Translations under genes and position numbers: made by a program | Part shown: in pieces, positions 1 to 8,499 of the stretch | How the letters are laid out: each line of letters begins with the position of its first letter | How positions within the stretch are numbered: position 1 is the first letter of the stretch | Notes under the pieces: model-generated | Told to the model about the DNA's origin: nothing | The model's input: only the letters and a program-made list of their open reading frames with translations | The model's database searches: none | Origin: Paraferrimonas sp. SM1919 | Lineage (GTDB): Bacteria > Pseudomonadota > Gammaproteobacteria > Enterobacterales > Shewanellaceae | Direction of reading: 5' to 3' | DNA length: 64,000 nucleotides | NCBI RefSeq assembly: GCF_010993985.1 | Contig: NZ_WINH01000014.1 | Coordinates: 39,933 to 103,932 of the forward strand

Positions 1-1
1 A

Positions 2-1945
2 ACCGTTGAAGCCAATCTAGGTTTACCTTTGACTGATGCTGGTTTTATTAATATTTCAGGTCAGCTAAAACAAGCGGATGCCACTAGCCGTTCCGTTCAG
101 CGCCCTGATGCTGCAAATTTAATTGCAGAAGGCAACACCGCAGTGGCCAACCCTGCGCAAATCTGGGGTAATCCAGAAATTAAAGATGATTACACAGTAT
201 TCATCAACACAGGATTGGACATCAGCGATTCAGCTAAGGTCTATGCCTTTGGTAACGTTTCTTCCCGTGAAGTGACAGGTGGTTTCTACTACCGTAACCC
301 ACACAATCGCGGCAACGTATTTTCGCTAGATGATGGTGCAACTTTACTCGTTGGTGCTGTAAACGGTGATCCATCAAGCTGTGGCATTGTGCCGATCCCT
401 AAAAACTTAGATGGTTCTGACGGCAATGTTTTAACGTCTCAACCATACCAAGATGTCGTTTTAGGTGATGATAATTGTTTTGCCATCAACCAACTGTACC
501 CAGGTGGTTATACTCCAAGTTTTGGTGGTACGGTTGAAGATAAATCATTCTTTGCTGGTGTGAAAGGTGAAATTGCAGAGTGGAACTACGATTTAAGTGC
601 AGGCTGGGGTAACAACAAAGCCCAGTTCCGTTTAAATAACTCTGTCAACCCATCCATGGGGCTTGAGTCACCGAAAAACTTCAATACCGGTGCCTATGAG
701 CAGGATGAGTTAACGGCTAACTTTGATTTATCACGCTTTTTAAGCATTGGTGGTAAAGATGTTAGCTTTGCAACCGGTATTGAATACCGTAAAGAGACTT
801 TCACCATTTATCAAGGTGATGAAGCTTCTTGGAAAGCCGGCCCTTATGCAGATCAAGGATTTGTAATTGGTTCCCACGGTTTCAAAGGCTTTGGCCCTGA
901 GTCTGCTGGTGAAAATTCACGTAGCAATATTGGTATTTATATCGATACCGAAACTCAAATGACCGACGACTGGTTGGTTAATGCTGCATTACGTTATGAG
1001 GATTTCACTACCTTTGGTGATACCTTAAACTATAAGTTAGCTACCCAATACTCGGTATCTGAAGACTTGTCGGTGCGTGCCTCACACTCTACTGGCTTCC
1101 GTGCGCCAACGGTTGGTCAAGAAAACGTAGTGAATACCCAAACTTCTATGATCAATGGTCAACTAGTACAAAGCTTTATTGCGCCACCATCGGATCCATT
1201 GGCTTCATACCACGGTGCGCAACCACTCAAACCAGAAGAATCAACCAACTTTACCCTTGGTGCAGTATTTGAATCTGGTGACTTCTTCTTAACGGTTGAT
1301 TATTACAACATCGAGGTAATAGGTCGTCTAGCACAGTCTAGCCCTGTGGATGTTTTAGCAAGCTCACATGAAGATTTGAAAGCGCTTGGTGTACAAAATC
1401 CAGAGCTGATCTCTGCGGTAACCTTCTACACCAATGACTTTGATACGACTACCCGTGGTGTTGATATCGTTGCCTCTTATGAAGCGCAAATCTTAGGTGG
1501 CGATGCTAAGTTTAGCTATAACCAGAACCTAAACGTCACTACCGTTGATAAGTATAATCCAGACACTACCGATGAAGGTAAGGTCAAGCGTCTAGAAAAA
1601 GGTATTCCATTAGATCGCTTTAACCTAACTTGGAGCCAGTCGTGGGACAAGCTAAGTGCTAACTTACGTGCAAATTACTTTGGTAAGTACTTTGCGACCC
1701 ATGCTGATGACACTTCAGACTGGGGTTCAGAAATTGCTAATAGTGCAATTACTCTAGACTTAAATGTTAGCTATCAAATCATTGATGGTTTAGGCCTTAC
1801 TGTAGGCGCCAATAACCTGCTTGATCAAAAGGCACAACGCATTAAAGATAGCGCTTATTCTGTTGTTGGTGGTCAATACTACGAGAGTGGTCCGTTTGAT
1901 TACAACGGTGGCTTCTACTACGGTAAGTTGTCTTACAGCTTCTAA
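2..1945 (+). CDS. TonB-dependent outer membrane receptor (5' end outside window)
   Basis: This is the C-terminal part of a TonB-dependent receptor, an outer membrane beta-barrel that imports a ligand with energy from TonB-ExbBD. The frame is open from base 2, so the signal peptide and plug domain lie before the window. What remains is a long barrel of alternating aromatic and polar strands, with the receptor motif RASHSTGFRAPTV and a C-terminal strand ending in YGKLSYSF (terminal Phe, as expected for BAM recognition). It resembles the complete receptor at 60505-62883, for example in the STGFRAP and GANNLLDQ segments, so the two belong to one subfamily. The ligand is unknown. A hairpin terminator follows the stop codon. 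Confidence 0.9.
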   Translation, partial: TVEANLGLPLTDAGFINISGQLKQADATSRSVQRPDAANLIAEGNTAVANPAQIWGNPEIKDDYTVFINTGLDISDSAKVYAFGNVSSREVTGGFYYRNPHNRGNVFSLDDGATLLVGAVNGDPSSCGIVPIPKNLDGSDGNVLTSQPYQDVVLGDDNCFAINQLYPGGYTPSFGGTVEDKSFFAGVKGEIAEWNYDLSAGWGNNKAQFRLNNSVNPSMGLESPKNFNTGAYEQDELTANFDLSRFLSIGGKDVSFATGIEYRKETFTIYQGDEASWKAGPYADQGFVIGSHGFKGFGPESAGENSRSNIGIYIDTETQMTDDWLVNAALRYEDFTTFGDTLNYKLATQYSVSEDLSVRASHSTGFRAPTVGQENVVNTQTSMINGQLVQSFIAPPSDPLASYHGAQPLKPEESTNFTLGAVFESGDFFLTVDYYNIEVIGRLAQSSPVDVLASSHEDLKALGVQNPELISAVTFYTNDFDTTTRGVDIVASYEAQILGGDAKFSYNQNLNVTTVDKYNPDTTDEGKVKRLEKGIPLDRFNLTWSQSWDKLSANLRANYFGKYFATHADDTSDWGSEIANSAITLDLNVSYQIIDGLGLTVGANNLLDQKAQRIKDSAYSVVGGQYYESGPFDYNGGFYYGKLSYSF

Positions 1946-1964
1946 ATTAGTAATAAAGCAAACA

Positions 1965-1994
1965 AAAACCCAAGCTATTTAGCTTGGGTTTTTT
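1965..1994 (+). terminator. Rho-independent terminator after TonB receptor
   Basis: A 10-bp perfect stem (1967-1976 with 1981-1990), a 4-nt loop and a T run follow the receptor stop. An A run on the left side means it could also work for the convergent yebG. Confidence 0.85.
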
Positions 1995-2020
1995 ATTAAG
2001 TAGCATCAAAAATTAGCAGG

Positions 2021-2269
2021 CTAACTGGCTGGGATATCTTTCACTTTTTTCAGTGCAGCCATTAGCTCGTTACGATTTTCGATAAACACATCAGCAATTT
2101 TCTCACTGATGTCTTCAGCAATAGAATCATCTGCTTTAGCAATTAAATCTACGATTGAGTACATACAATCTAACCTTTGATCATAAGCATCGGCTAACTT
2201 CTTTTCCATGTACTCCCCTGCCGTGTCTCCATTGCGCTTTACAACGCGGTAAATAACTTCAACAGCCAT
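2021..2269 (-). CDS. yebG: YebG family DNA-damage-inducible protein
   Basis: A small protein of the YebG family. It starts MAVEVIYRVV and carries the conserved KKLADAYDQRLD region seen in E. coli YebG (EADAYDKMLD). E. coli yebG is LexA-regulated and induced by the SOS response; its molecular role is not established. The 82 residues cover the conserved domain, without the acidic tail of the enterobacterial protein. A possible LexA half-site-rich box lies about 50-65 bases upstream (2318-2333). The gene is monocistronic and convergent with the TonB receptor. Confidence 0.85.
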   Translation of the reverse strand: MAVEVIYRVVKRNGDTAGEYMEKKLADAYDQRLDCMYSIVDLIAKADDSIAEDISEKIADVFIENRNELMAALKKVKDIPAS

Positions 2270-2317
2270 GCGTGCTCGTCTCCATTTTTATAGATTTCAA
2301 TAGCATACACAAAACAC

Positions 2318-2333
2318 ATGGATAAATAAACAG
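2318..2333 (-). promoter_or_regulatory. Candidate LexA box upstream of yebG
   Basis: On the minus strand the site reads TACTG-T-TTATTTAT-CCAT. The left half matches the CTGT arm with its TA-rich spacer; the right half matches only the middle two bases of the ACAG arm. The position upstream of yebG, a known SOS gene in E. coli, supports it. Confidence 0.45.
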
Positions 2334-2355
2334 TAATCCTAAAATAACTCATGCA

Positions 2356-2715
2356 TTAAAACTTGTGGAAAGCCGCAATAACCTCAATAAAATCTTCTAA
2401 GCCACAATCAGCCTCTAACAACGAGTTATCTATATTAAGAGCGTCATCATCGAGTGCCACCTCTTCCCCATGCAAGGCATTCGCCCACACCTGCACTTGA
2501 CCATCTTCAATGACTAAGTTGACTTCACTACCGATGTGCTGCCATTTAGCACCGAGTTTAAAGGGATCTTCTGCCAACCATTGCTGCAACTGCTTTTGTA
2601 GTGACTTGTCGGCGGCGTACTCTTCATTAAACCAGACGGCAAAGGCTTCATGGCCCATTGAAAACTCTGTCACCAGCAAGCCAGTAATAGGATCTCTACG
2701 AAATTCTGCTTCCAC
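2356..2715 (-). CDS. yacL: YacL family protein (UPF0231)
   Basis: A 119-residue protein matching the YacL/UPF0231 family. It has the N-terminal EFRRDPITG segment, the SMGHEAFAVWFNEE motif (E. coli: SMGHEVVGHWFNEE) and the C-terminal CGLEDFIEVIAAFHKF block (E. coli: CGVEDFLQVVAAYRNF). The family is a small, acidic, cytoplasmic protein of unknown function found in gammaproteobacteria. It sits alone between yebG and fkpA on the same strand, with a terminator-like hairpin between it and fkpA, so it is probably transcribed separately. Confidence 0.85.
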   Translation of the reverse strand: MEAEFRRDPITGLLVTEFSMGHEAFAVWFNEEYAADKSLQKQLQQWLAEDPFKLGAKWQHIGSEVNLVIEDGQVQVWANALHGEEVALDDDALNIDNSLLEADCGLEDFIEVIAAFHKF

Positions 2716-2747
2716 TTAATTGTTCCTGCTCGTACACGGATATAAAA

Positions 2748-2770
2748 AAAGCCAGCGCAAAGCTGGCTTT
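2748..2770 (-). terminator. Terminator downstream of fkpA
   Basis: A GCCAGC/GCTGGC stem (2751-2756 with 2762-2767) is followed, reading leftward, by a run of seven T. It lies just after the fkpA stop. Confidence 0.8.
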
Positions 2771-2788
2771 ATCACATCTCAATTCGAT

Positions 2789-3526
2789 TTAGTCCGCTTT
2801 TTTTGCTTTCTCAATAGAGAATAGCTCAACTTCAAAAATAAGTGTGGAATACGGAGGAATAGCGCCCACGACGTGAGCGCCGTAAGCGAGCTCAGAAGGG
2901 ATAGTAAAACGGAATTTAGATCCCACTGACATTAACTGAACACCTTCGGTCCAGCCTGGAATCACTCCGTTTAAAGCAAAGGTAATTGTTTCACCATGAG
3001 AGCTGTCAAATACCGTACCGTCAATCAAAGTACCATGGTAACGCACTTTTACTTTATCTTCAGCACTTGGCTTGTCGCCTTCAGCGGCAACCAGAACTTC
3101 ATATTGCAAGCCAGAATCAGTAACGATGACACCGTCTTTCTTTTTATTTTCTTCTAGATACTGAGCACCTTCCATTTTCGCAGCTGCTTCAGCCTCTTGA
3201 GCTTGCGCTTGTCGCTTCTGCTGAATGCTTTCACCCAGTGCTTTAAGAATAGTTTGGATTTCTTCTTGGCTTAAGCTCAGGTTTTCTTCACCCTTAAGGC
3301 CATCTTTGAAACCCTGCGCCACAACTTCTGAATCAAAGCTTAAGCCTAAACCTGTTAGCTCTCCATTTTGTGCATGGGCATAAAGACCATTTGCGGCACC
3401 CATAGCATAAGCTTGTTTTTGAGCTTCGGTAGTAAGCTCCACCTTAGCAGGAGCAGCTTCGTGATTACATGCAGCTAAAGTAGCTACTGATAATGCCAAT
3501 AGTGACATTTTAAATACAGACTTCAT
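2789..3526 (-). CDS. fkpA: FKBP-type peptidyl-prolyl isomerase, FkpA-like lipoprotein
   Basis: A periplasmic prolyl cis-trans isomerase and chaperone. The N-terminus (MKSVFKMSLLALSVATLAAC) is a signal peptide with a lipobox LAAC at residues 17-20, so the product is probably a lipoprotein, unlike E. coli FkpA, which is soluble. Residues 30-130 match the helical dimerisation domain (AYAMGAANGLY, GFKDGLKGE). Residues 150-240 form the FKBP domain, with the hallmark VKVRYHGTLIDGTVFDSS, VIPGWTEGVQLM and LIFEVELF motifs. The order fkpA-slyX, divergent here, is shared with E. coli. Confidence 0.93.
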   Translation of the reverse strand: MKSVFKMSLLALSVATLAACNHEAAPAKVELTTEAQKQAYAMGAANGLYAHAQNGELTGLGLSFDSEVVAQGFKDGLKGEENLSLSQEEIQTILKALGESIQQKRQAQAQEAEAAAKMEGAQYLEENKKKDGVIVTDSGLQYEVLVAAEGDKPSAEDKVKVRYHGTLIDGTVFDSSHGETITFALNGVIPGWTEGVQLMSVGSKFRFTIPSELAYGAHVVGAIPPYSTLIFEVELFSIEKAKKAD

Positions 3527-3710
3527 AAGTTCCCTTAAAATCAGATTATCTTCAGATCGTTTTTATAATTGCCAACTCTAACTTAGATATACAATACTTC
3601 CAAGTGCAAAGCATATAAGATTAAGCTAAATTTCAGATTAAGACTACATAGCACTCTTTTGGTTCATGGTTTGTGTTAATATTTGTACTTTTATTACTTT
3701 TGCGATTTTT

Positions 3711-3920
3711 ATGACCCAAGAACATCGAATAGACTTACTTGAAATGAAATTAGCGTTTCAAGATGAAACCATTGAGAAATTAAATCAAGAATTAATTGAA
3801 CTCAATGAAATCGTTGCGTTCCAAAAAGAACAATTGAACTATTTAACCAGTAAAATACAAGCTCTTGGTGGTAGCAACCTTGCTTCTGAAGATGAAGAAA
3901 CCCCTCCTCCGCATTACTAA
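3711..3920 (+). CDS. slyX: SlyX family protein
   Basis: A short cytoplasmic coiled-coil protein of the SlyX family, function unknown. Residues 1-55 form heptads (LLEMKLAFQDETIEKLNQEL), and the C-terminus ends in the family signature EETPPPHY, identical to E. coli SlyX. I chose ATG 3711 (MTQEHRIDLLE) because the reading frame upstream encodes a hydrophobic stretch (VCVNICTFITFAIF) that other SlyX proteins lack; the ribosome-binding site is weak at both starts. The end overlaps the next gene by 29 bases. Confidence 0.87.
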   Translation: MTQEHRIDLLEMKLAFQDETIEKLNQELIELNEIVAFQKEQLNYLTSKIQALGGSNLASEDEETPPPHY

Positions 3921-5217
3921 CAGTTTATGCCTTAGTACTGTATTACTAATGCAAGGATGCGCCAGCAGTTTTGCTCCTGAGCATCCGTTGCTAATGGCGA
4001 CAGCTAAAACAAATATTCATCAAGGCTATAGCCAGCAACCACTGCCACTAGACCAAGAATCTAATCTTTTACTTTATGCCCAAGAAATGGGGCGGCTTGA
4101 GCAACTTACTGGGGCTTTTACACAATCACAACGTCATTACCAACGAGCCATTGAGCTCTATCAACAGCAATGGCAAAGAGCCACTCTCTCAGCCACAGAA
4201 ATAGCACAGCAGACCGCAGCGGTAATCATTAACGATCTTGCTATTAGCTACGGTGGTAATCCCTTTGAACAACTGATGCTACACCAATATCAGGGCATGA
4301 ATTATCTATTTCAGGGTAATTTAGAAGCCGCTATGGTGGAAGCTCGGCAAGTGAACCAACTGCAGCAAATGCAATTACAGCAGTACCAAGGTGAGCACAG
4401 TGTGGCCGCGCTCGAATCCGGTGAGATTCAAAAGCAGCTATCCCAACTCAGTCGTAATGCCGGTAATCATGGCAGTTCATTGGTAAACAGTTATAACTAT
4501 GTCTTTAGTGCTCTGCTGCATGATATCAGTGGCAATGCTAACGCCGCCTATATTGATATTAAGAAGGCCCACCAGCTCAGCCCTAATAACCCACAGCTTA
4601 AAAGTTGGCTGGCTGAATTAGCCCAAAAAGCAGAACTGGAAATGCCGCAGGGCTTTATCGGTGCTCCGGCCTCAAAAGGCCAAGGTACATTAGTATTACT
4701 TGGTGAACAAGGCTGGATTCAGGCTAAGAAGGCCATCAATATTCCGTTTTGGATTGACCGCAAATGGTATCGTCTATCTATGCCAAGCTATGGTCGCAGT
4801 TATCCCCCAGCACCACTCAAGCTGACTCTGGACAGTATTCCACTTAGTAATAACAGGGTGAATCAACTAGATAAGCTGGCCATCACCGCGTTAAAAGAAC
4901 AGTACATCGCCATAGCGGCCAGGCAGATTGCCCGTATTTACGCCAAGGTTAAAGTTAATGAATCAATGGAATACGAAGCCCGTGGCCTTGAGCTAGCGGT
5001 AGAGATCTTTAACTTGATCTCAGAAAGAGCCGACCTTCGTAGCTGGCTGACACTACCCCAGGGAACTTCTTTAACTCGTAAGCATATCAGTGCCGGTAAG
5101 CATCAACTAAATATTAACGGTCAACTCAAGCAGCTTGAAATCAAACCAGGACGCACAACGATAGTTTGGGCCATCAAAGTTGACAACAAGCTTAAAATCC
5201 ACTCTATTATTATTTAA
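3892..5217 (+). CDS. Putative lipoprotein of COG3014 type, TPR-like
   Basis: A 441-residue envelope protein. The start chosen at 3892 gives a signal peptide (MKKPLLRITNSLCLSTVLLM) and a lipobox ending in QGC. The body holds helical repeats typical of TPR proteins (LEAAMVEARQVNQLQ and ANAAYIDIKKAHQLSPNNPQ), followed by a beta-rich C-terminal half. I recognise it as COG3014-like from its size, lipobox and place before an LpoB-like gene; its biochemical function is unknown. It overlaps slyX by 29 bases and is 38 bases before the LpoB-like gene, so the two lipoproteins are probably cotranscribed. A shared role in peptidoglycan synthase control is inference. Confidence 0.7.
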   Translation: MKKPLLRITNSLCLSTVLLMQGCASSFAPEHPLLMATAKTNIHQGYSQQPLPLDQESNLLLYAQEMGRLEQLTGAFTQSQRHYQRAIELYQQQWQRATLSATEIAQQTAAVIINDLAISYGGNPFEQLMLHQYQGMNYLFQGNLEAAMVEARQVNQLQQMQLQQYQGEHSVAALESGEIQKQLSQLSRNAGNHGSSLVNSYNYVFSALLHDISGNANAAYIDIKKAHQLSPNNPQLKSWLAELAQKAELEMPQGFIGAPASKGQGTLVLLGEQGWIQAKKAINIPFWIDRKWYRLSMPSYGRSYPPAPLKLTLDSIPLSNNRVNQLDKLAITALKEQYIAIAARQIARIYAKVKVNESMEYEARGLELAVEIFNLISERADLRSWLTLPQGTSLTRKHISAGKHQLNINGQLKQLEIKPGRTTIVWAIKVDNKLKIHSIII

Positions 5218-5255
5218 CTCAGAAAAGATCTTAGATCTAAATAGAAGGCAAAATT

Positions 5256-5849
5256 ATGAAGATTAGCAACTATTTAATAGCCGTTTTTATCATTGCAACC
5301 GTCAGTGGTTGTTCTTCAAGGGTTGATTACGGTGATGCCCGTGAAGTCGAGACCGTTAACGAAAATTTCGGCTCTTCTGACGTACAATCGATTACCACTA
5401 AGATGGTCGACAGTATGTTGACTTTCCCACCAGTAGTGGCGATTACCGCCAATGAGCGACCGATCATCTTTGTGGATCGCATTAAAAACAAAACCACAGA
5501 GCATATAGATACCGAGTCCATTACCGACAGTATCAGCAATCAACTACTGCGCTCTGGCAAGTTCCGCTTTATTGATATGACTAAAGTAGAGGCGGTGAAG
5601 AAGCAGTTAAATTATCAAAATAACTCCGCTATGGTCAATCCTTCAACCGCAATTAAATTTGGTCGCCAAGTTGGCGCCGAATATATGCTTTATGGCAACC
5701 TTTCGAGCATCATCAAGCAAACAGACGATACCCGTGATGTTTACTACAAAATGACCATGAAGTTAATGGAATTAGAAACTGGGCTGGTTGAATGGTCTGA
5801 CGAAAAAGAAATTCGCAAAACCAAAACTAAAACCCTATTCGGCCAATAA
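5256..5849 (+). CDS. lpoB: LpoB-like penicillin-binding protein activator
   Basis: An outer membrane lipoprotein of the LpoB family, which in E. coli reaches through the peptidoglycan to activate PBP1b. It has a signal peptide and lipobox (VSGC, residues 16-19). The conserved C-terminal domain shows VDRIKNKTTEHIDT, ITDSISNQLLRSGKFRF and GRQVGAEYMLYGNL. A proline-rich linker, present in E. coli LpoB, is short or absent here; this is common outside enterics. A candidate Shine-Dalgarno (AGAAGG) lies about 8 bases before the ATG. It follows the COG3014-like lipoprotein gene in a likely operon. Confidence 0.8.
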   Translation: MKISNYLIAVFIIATVSGCSSRVDYGDAREVETVNENFGSSDVQSITTKMVDSMLTFPPVVAITANERPIIFVDRIKNKTTEHIDTESITDSISNQLLRSGKFRFIDMTKVEAVKKQLNYQNNSAMVNPSTAIKFGRQVGAEYMLYGNLSSIIKQTDDTRDVYYKMTMKLMELETGLVEWSDEKEIRKTKTKTLFGQ

Positions 5850-5851
5850 GG

Positions 5852-6049
5852 TTATTCTGGCTTAAATACCCCAATAAGCTGCTGATCGGCAGCAGCTTGT
5901 TGTTGCTGGTCATCCCCCTGTGATTGGGTATGGCCACACTCCATACACTCAATTTTTTCTACGTTATTTTCTTTAAAAAGCATTATGCTGTCGATGGCCT
6001 TACATTTCGGACAACTAGCACCGGCTATAAATCTTTTTTTAGTTTTCAT
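5852..6049 (-). CDS. yheV: YheV family zinc-ribbon protein
   Basis: A 65-residue protein with two CxxC pairs (CPKC at residues 13-16 and CMEC about 20 residues later), a zinc-ribbon arrangement. It begins with a basic segment (MKTKKRFIAGASCPKC) as in E. coli YheV. In E. coli yheV lies in the same region between slyD and kefB, near fkpA, slyX and yheS. Function is unknown. The gene is convergent with lpoB, only 2 bases apart, and divergent from yheS. Confidence 0.85.
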   Translation of the reverse strand: MKTKKRFIAGASCPKCKAIDSIMLFKENNVEKIECMECGHTQSQGDDQQQQAAADQQLIGVFKPE

Positions 6050-6173
6050 AATAACTCCTAGTTTGGGCTAATCTTAAGCAAAAGTGCCAACGCCAACAAG
6101 CACCCTTGTTGGTAAGCATCAATATTTTTCGATACTATAGCGGCTGTTTACTTAATCTTAGCTAGCCTTATTT

Positions 6174-8072
6174 ATGATCAGTATTAACCAAGTCCAATTA
6201 CTTCGTGGCAGTAAAAGCCTACTGGACGAAGCCTCCTCTACAATTTTTCCAGGTCATAAAGTTGGATTAGTTGGTGCCAATGGCTGTGGTAAATCCAGTC
6301 TATTTGCTTTATTGCAGGGTAAACTGCAAGCCGATAAAGGTGAATGTCAACTTCCTAGCGATTGGCAATTAGCGAGCGTGGCTCAGGAAACCCCAGCGCT
6401 GGACACCTCGGCAATTGAATATGTCATCGATGGTGACCATGAATACCGTCAATTACAACAAAAACTTGAACTGGCGCAAAACCAAAATAATGGTGAAAAA
6501 ATTGCCCTCATCCATGGTCAAATTGATGCTATTGGTGGTTATGCTATCCATGCTCGAGCCGCAGAGCTACTAGCGGGATTGGGGTTTTCTCAGAGTGAAC
6601 AAAATCAACCGCTTAAATCATTTTCTGGTGGTTGGCGGATGCGTCTTAACTTAGCCCAAGCGCTATTATGTCGCTCTGATTTATTACTGCTTGATGAACC
6701 AACTAACCACTTAGATCTCGATACCATTTACTGGTTAGAATCTTGGTTAAAGCAGTATCAGGGGACACTTATTTTGATCAGTCACGACCGTGACTTTCTG
6801 GATAATGTCGTTTCTGAAATTATTCATATTGAGCACCAAAAGTTAAATAATTATAAGGGTGGCTATAGTGCCTTTGAGCGCATACGTGCTGAAAAACTCG
6901 CTCAGCAACAAGCACAATATGAAAAACAACAAGTCGCAAAAGCACATATGCAAGCTTACGTGGACAGGTTTCGCTATAAAGCATCAAAAGCAAAACAAGC
7001 GCAAAGTCGATTAAAAGCATTAGAAAAAATGCAGGATCTGTTACCTGCTCAGGCTGATAACCCATTTAGCATGAACTTCTTGCCCCCACAAAGCTTACCT
7101 AATCCCCTCGTTTCTATGGAAAATATTAGTGCTGGTTATGGGGATAACATCATTTTAAAATCCATAAAAATGAATCTAACAGCCGGCGCTAGAATTGGCC
7201 TATTAGGTCGCAATGGTGCGGGTAAGTCGACTTTTATTAAACTTCTAAGTGGGCAATTAGCACCAATTTCTGGAGTATATCAGGCCAGTCCGGGGCTCAG
7301 CATTGGTTACTTTGCCCAGCATCAGTTAGAAACCTTGAGGGTAGAAGATAGTCCTATCAATCACTTACAGCGACTTGCTCCCCTAGAGCGAGAGCAAAAA
7401 TTACGTGATTTCTTAGGCGGCTTTGGCTTTAGCGGTGATAAAGCTACATCAGCAGTTGGACCATTTTCAGGGGGTGAGAAAGCCCGCCTCGTACTCGCGT
7501 TATTAGTTTGGCAAAAGCCAAATTTGTTATTACTCGATGAACCGACTAACCACCTCGATTTAGAGATGCGCCATGCACTCACTATGGCACTGGCACAATT
7601 TGAAGGAGCAATGATCATCGTATCCCATGATAGGCATCTTCTTAAAGCCTGTTGTGATGATTTTTACCTTGTTGACAATCAGCAAATCGCTCCTTTTACA
7701 GGGGATCTAGAGGATTACCATAGCTGGCTTCTGGAGTCCGCCAAATCCGCCAAGAGTAGCCTTAACAGCGCCACTAAAAACAGTGTCAGCCAAGACAAGA
7801 AAGAGCTTAAAAGGCAACAAGCTGAATTAAGAAAACAGCTGTCACCACTGAAAAAGTCCCAGCAAACCTTAGAACAGCAGCAAGCTAAATTAACAGAGCA
7901 ATTAAATAACATTGAGCAGCAATTAGCAGATAACAGTCTGTACAGCGAAGACAACAAAAACAAGCTTAAACAACTGCTGTTAGACCAAGCTAGCTTGAAA
8001 GAGCAACTTGAAGAAAGTGAGTTAGATTGGCTTGATTTACAACAACAGATTGAAAATATTGAAGCGCAATAG
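6174..8072 (+). CDS. yheS: ABC-F family ATPase YheS
   Basis: A soluble tandem ATPase of the ABC-F family, whose members act on ribosomes to resolve or regulate translation. It has two nucleotide-binding domains, each with a Walker A (GANGCGKSS at 34-42, GRNGAGKST in the second), a signature (FSGGWRMRL, FSGGEKARL) and a Walker B (LLLLDEPTNHLDL) followed by a switch His (SHDRDFL, SHDRHLL). The linker between them has the basic RFRYKASKAKQAQSR segment. The C-terminal ~110 residues are a charged coiled coil typical of YheS. No transmembrane segments are present. The next gene starts 1 base after the stop. Confidence 0.95.
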   Translation: MISINQVQLLRGSKSLLDEASSTIFPGHKVGLVGANGCGKSSLFALLQGKLQADKGECQLPSDWQLASVAQETPALDTSAIEYVIDGDHEYRQLQQKLELAQNQNNGEKIALIHGQIDAIGGYAIHARAAELLAGLGFSQSEQNQPLKSFSGGWRMRLNLAQALLCRSDLLLLDEPTNHLDLDTIYWLESWLKQYQGTLILISHDRDFLDNVVSEIIHIEHQKLNNYKGGYSAFERIRAEKLAQQQAQYEKQQVAKAHMQAYVDRFRYKASKAKQAQSRLKALEKMQDLLPAQADNPFSMNFLPPQSLPNPLVSMENISAGYGDNIILKSIKMNLTAGARIGLLGRNGAGKSTFIKLLSGQLAPISGVYQASPGLSIGYFAQHQLETLRVEDSPINHLQRLAPLEREQKLRDFLGGFGFSGDKATSAVGPFSGGEKARLVLALLVWQKPNLLLLDEPTNHLDLEMRHALTMALAQFEGAMIIVSHDRHLLKACCDDFYLVDNQQIAPFTGDLEDYHSWLLESAKSAKSSLNSATKNSVSQDKKELKRQQAELRKQLSPLKKSQQTLEQQQAKLTEQLNNIEQQLADNSLYSEDNKNKLKQLLLDQASLKEQLEESELDWLDLQQQIENIEAQ

Positions 8073-8073
8073 C

Positions 8074-8499
8074 ATGATTTGGAGAGAGCAACATTGGCAG
8101 CATTGTGAAGCCATCTACAGCCATACGTCGACAGCTAAAGAGTGTATTCGGCTGCAAGACCAACATGGCTGTAACGTCAATTTGTTACTGCTTGCTCTGT
8201 ATTTGGATCGAAGTCAGTTACAACTAAGTCCAGTACACTGGCAGCAACTCAAGCAAGCGATTACCCCTTGGTATCAGCAAACTGTTGATCCATTTCGCAG
8301 GATTAGACGGAAGGCGAAATCACAACTTAGCGACCAGCACTACCAACAACTATTGGCAACCGAGTTAATTTTAGAGCGCCATGGGCAAACCATAGTAACC
8401 GCACTGTTACAAAAAATGCACTTGGAAACTACTCTAAAAACCACTAACTTAAAGATACTTATTGGCAATATTCAGCATAATTTCAATTGTACAATTTAA
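8074..8499 (+). CDS. DUF2390 / TIGR02444 family protein
   Basis: A 141-residue helical protein. The ATG at 8074 follows the yheS stop by one base, pointing to translational coupling, and gives the family-like start MIWREQHWQHCEAIYSH. The segments LQDQHGCNVNLLLLALYLD and QTVDPFRRIRRKAK match TIGR02444 (DUF2390) proteins that sit next to yheS in many gammaproteobacteria. Function is unknown. The 3' end overlaps the presumed TTG start of yheT by 13 bases, so yheS, this gene, yheT and yheU form one operon. Confidence 0.78.
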   Translation: MIWREQHWQHCEAIYSHTSTAKECIRLQDQHGCNVNLLLLALYLDRSQLQLSPVHWQQLKQAITPWYQQTVDPFRRIRRKAKSQLSDQHYQQLLATELILERHGQTIVTALLQKMHLETTLKTTNLKILIGNIQHNFNCTI